Assembly (NCBI GenBank): GCA_035772405.1
Contig: JAYKKM010000350.1
Span: 1,612,001-1,676,000 of the forward strand
Reading direction: 5' to 3'
DNA from: Chrysogorgia sp. JL179-B06
Taxonomy: Eukaryota > Cnidaria > Anthozoa > Scleralcyonacea > Chrysogorgiidae
DNA: 64,000 nt
A program made the translations under genes and the position numbers. The number at the start of each line of letters is the position of its first letter. Position 1 is the stretch's first letter. The notes below the pieces were generated by a model that was given only the letters and a program-made list of their open reading frames with translations, did no database searches and was not told the DNA's origin. This document shows, one piece after another, positions 63,401 through 64,000 of this stretch.

Positions 63401-64000
63401 GCTGTGGATAAATGTAATAAATGTGAACATAATGAAAGCGAGCGATACTTAACGGGTACATGGACTAGTGTTGAGATTCATGTTGCTATAGATAAGGGAT
63501 ATAAAATAATTGCTCTTTACGAAATATATCATTTTGAACGCAAAGAAAAAATCTTTTCACAATACGTAAATCAATTTTTAAAAATCAAACAAGAATCTTC
63601 AGGAATTCCTACGGATTGTTTGAACGCAGATGGAAGTAAAAATGATGATAAAATTAAACAGTATTGTAATGATTATTTAAAAAATGAAAATGTTTTTTTA
63701 GATAAAGACAAAATAGAGAAAAATCCCGGATTAAGAACTATTGCAAAAACATTTTTAAATTCGTTATGGGGAAAATTTGCTCAAAACGAAAATAATACAC
63801 AAGTGTGTTTTTTAAACGATTATGAAGAATTATTAAATATTGCCAATGATAAAAGTAAAAAATTAACATCGATGGAATTTATAAACGAAACATTATTACG
63901 TTGTACATATGAAAAAATTGATGATGCAACAACCCCTCTAAAAACGAGAAATGTAATCATTGCATGTTTTGTTACTGCATATGCACGTTTGAAATTATAC
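60404..64000 (+). CDS. Protein-primed type B DNA polymerase, apparent frame breaks, runs off window
   Basis: The first frame, 759 residues, has an N-terminal region without known domain (1-340), a Cys/His-rich zinc region (about 346-485: CVKCMSYF, CLRCYKYP, CASCDIIF, CKTCNKIC, CFHCDKYM) and the 3'-5' exonuclease: FFFDFETK (about 493-500), IAHNGGRFDT (about 580) and YCCSDVDIL (about 704). It stops at 62,681. The polymerase half follows in other frames: YQFHGCFYHGCPKC, YGGRTSPVCLF and DFTSLYPD (motif A) to about 63,217; then NSLWGKFA (motif B) at about 63,758. The DTD motif lies beyond the window. Frame changes coincide with A runs at 62,664-62,673 and 63,214-63,222 and need opposite corrections. 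Family: protein-primed PolB as in Polintons, adintoviruses and related elements. It would replicate linear DNA in the nucleus. Confidence 0.9.
62664..62674 (+). other. Frame break 1 in the DNA polymerase (poly-A)
   Basis: The frame reads into a stop soon after a run of A that follows TTAATTTT. The downstream homologous frame begins right behind it. Consistent with a homopolymer length error or a true indel. Confidence 0.7.
63214..63222 (+). other. Frame break 2 in the DNA polymerase (nine A)
   Basis: Nine A in a row follow GATGTAC, directly after motif A. The frame stops at once, and the neighbouring frame carries on with motif B. Confidence 0.7.

Overview
The window looks like nuclear DNA of an invertebrate animal, most likely a cnidarian or a similar early-branching metazoan. 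That is an inference from its contents: CR1/L2-like non-LTR retrotransposons, one with a 2A-like oligopeptide in its 5' ORF, a Penelope-like element, Mutator-like, Tigger/pogo, hAT and Tc1/mariner DNA transposons, and short GT-AG introns. No rRNA, tRNA or CRISPR array was recognised.

Positions 1-49,550 are a transposon graveyard. A nearly full CR1-like LINE lies on the minus strand at 1-3.6 kb. A Mutator-like element with matching terminal inverted repeats (5.44-9.67 kb) carries a broken transposase and a PHD-finger exon. Two ~280 bp foldback repeats lie near 10.8 and 12.0 kb. At 15.8-21.1 kb a multi-exon plus-strand gene, probably transposon-related, is split by a minus-strand LINE (17.68-19.85 kb). 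Another LINE lies at 23.7-25.9 kb, a second Mutator copy at 27.8-28.5 kb, a 2A-bearing ORF at 29.4-29.7 kb, a 775 bp hAT derivative with a perfect 8 bp target duplication at 30,175-30,949, and a Tc1/mariner fragment at 31.3-31.8 kb. At 36.9-42.4 kb a multi-exon retroviral-type integrase gene is split by a Tigger element (which also carries a HIRAN-like ORF) and a Penelope element that is itself split by a LINE 3' end. Weak unplaced exons and an exon duplication lie at 44-48 kb, and a large foldback at 49.24-49.53 kb.

From about 50.4 kb to the right edge the DNA changes: it is compact, AT-rich and densely coding on both strands. This looks like an integrated virus or Polinton/adintovirus-like element. 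It encodes a protein-primed type B DNA polymerase with a Cys/His-rich zinc region (60.4 kb to beyond the edge), a SET protein with a viral-type CWxH zinc module, a tiny N-myristoylation-type protein whose stop overlaps the polymerase start, and several lineage-specific proteins. One 390-residue protein begins like the histone H3 tail (ARVKQTHR versus ARTKQTAR). Genes have host-type promoters (CCAAT and TATA boxes, TCA initiators about 30 bp downstream, leaders under 10 nt in two cases) and at least one clean 73 bp spliceosomal intron. Capsid, packaging ATPase, protease and element ends are not seen inside the window, so class and boundaries are unproven.

Apparent frame breaks in the polymerase (two) and in the gene at 55.1-56.2 kb (one) all fall in homopolymer runs. 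They may be sequencing indels rather than true inactivation. The most interesting hypothesis is that the element pairs a histone-tail-like chromatin protein with its own SET methyltransferase.
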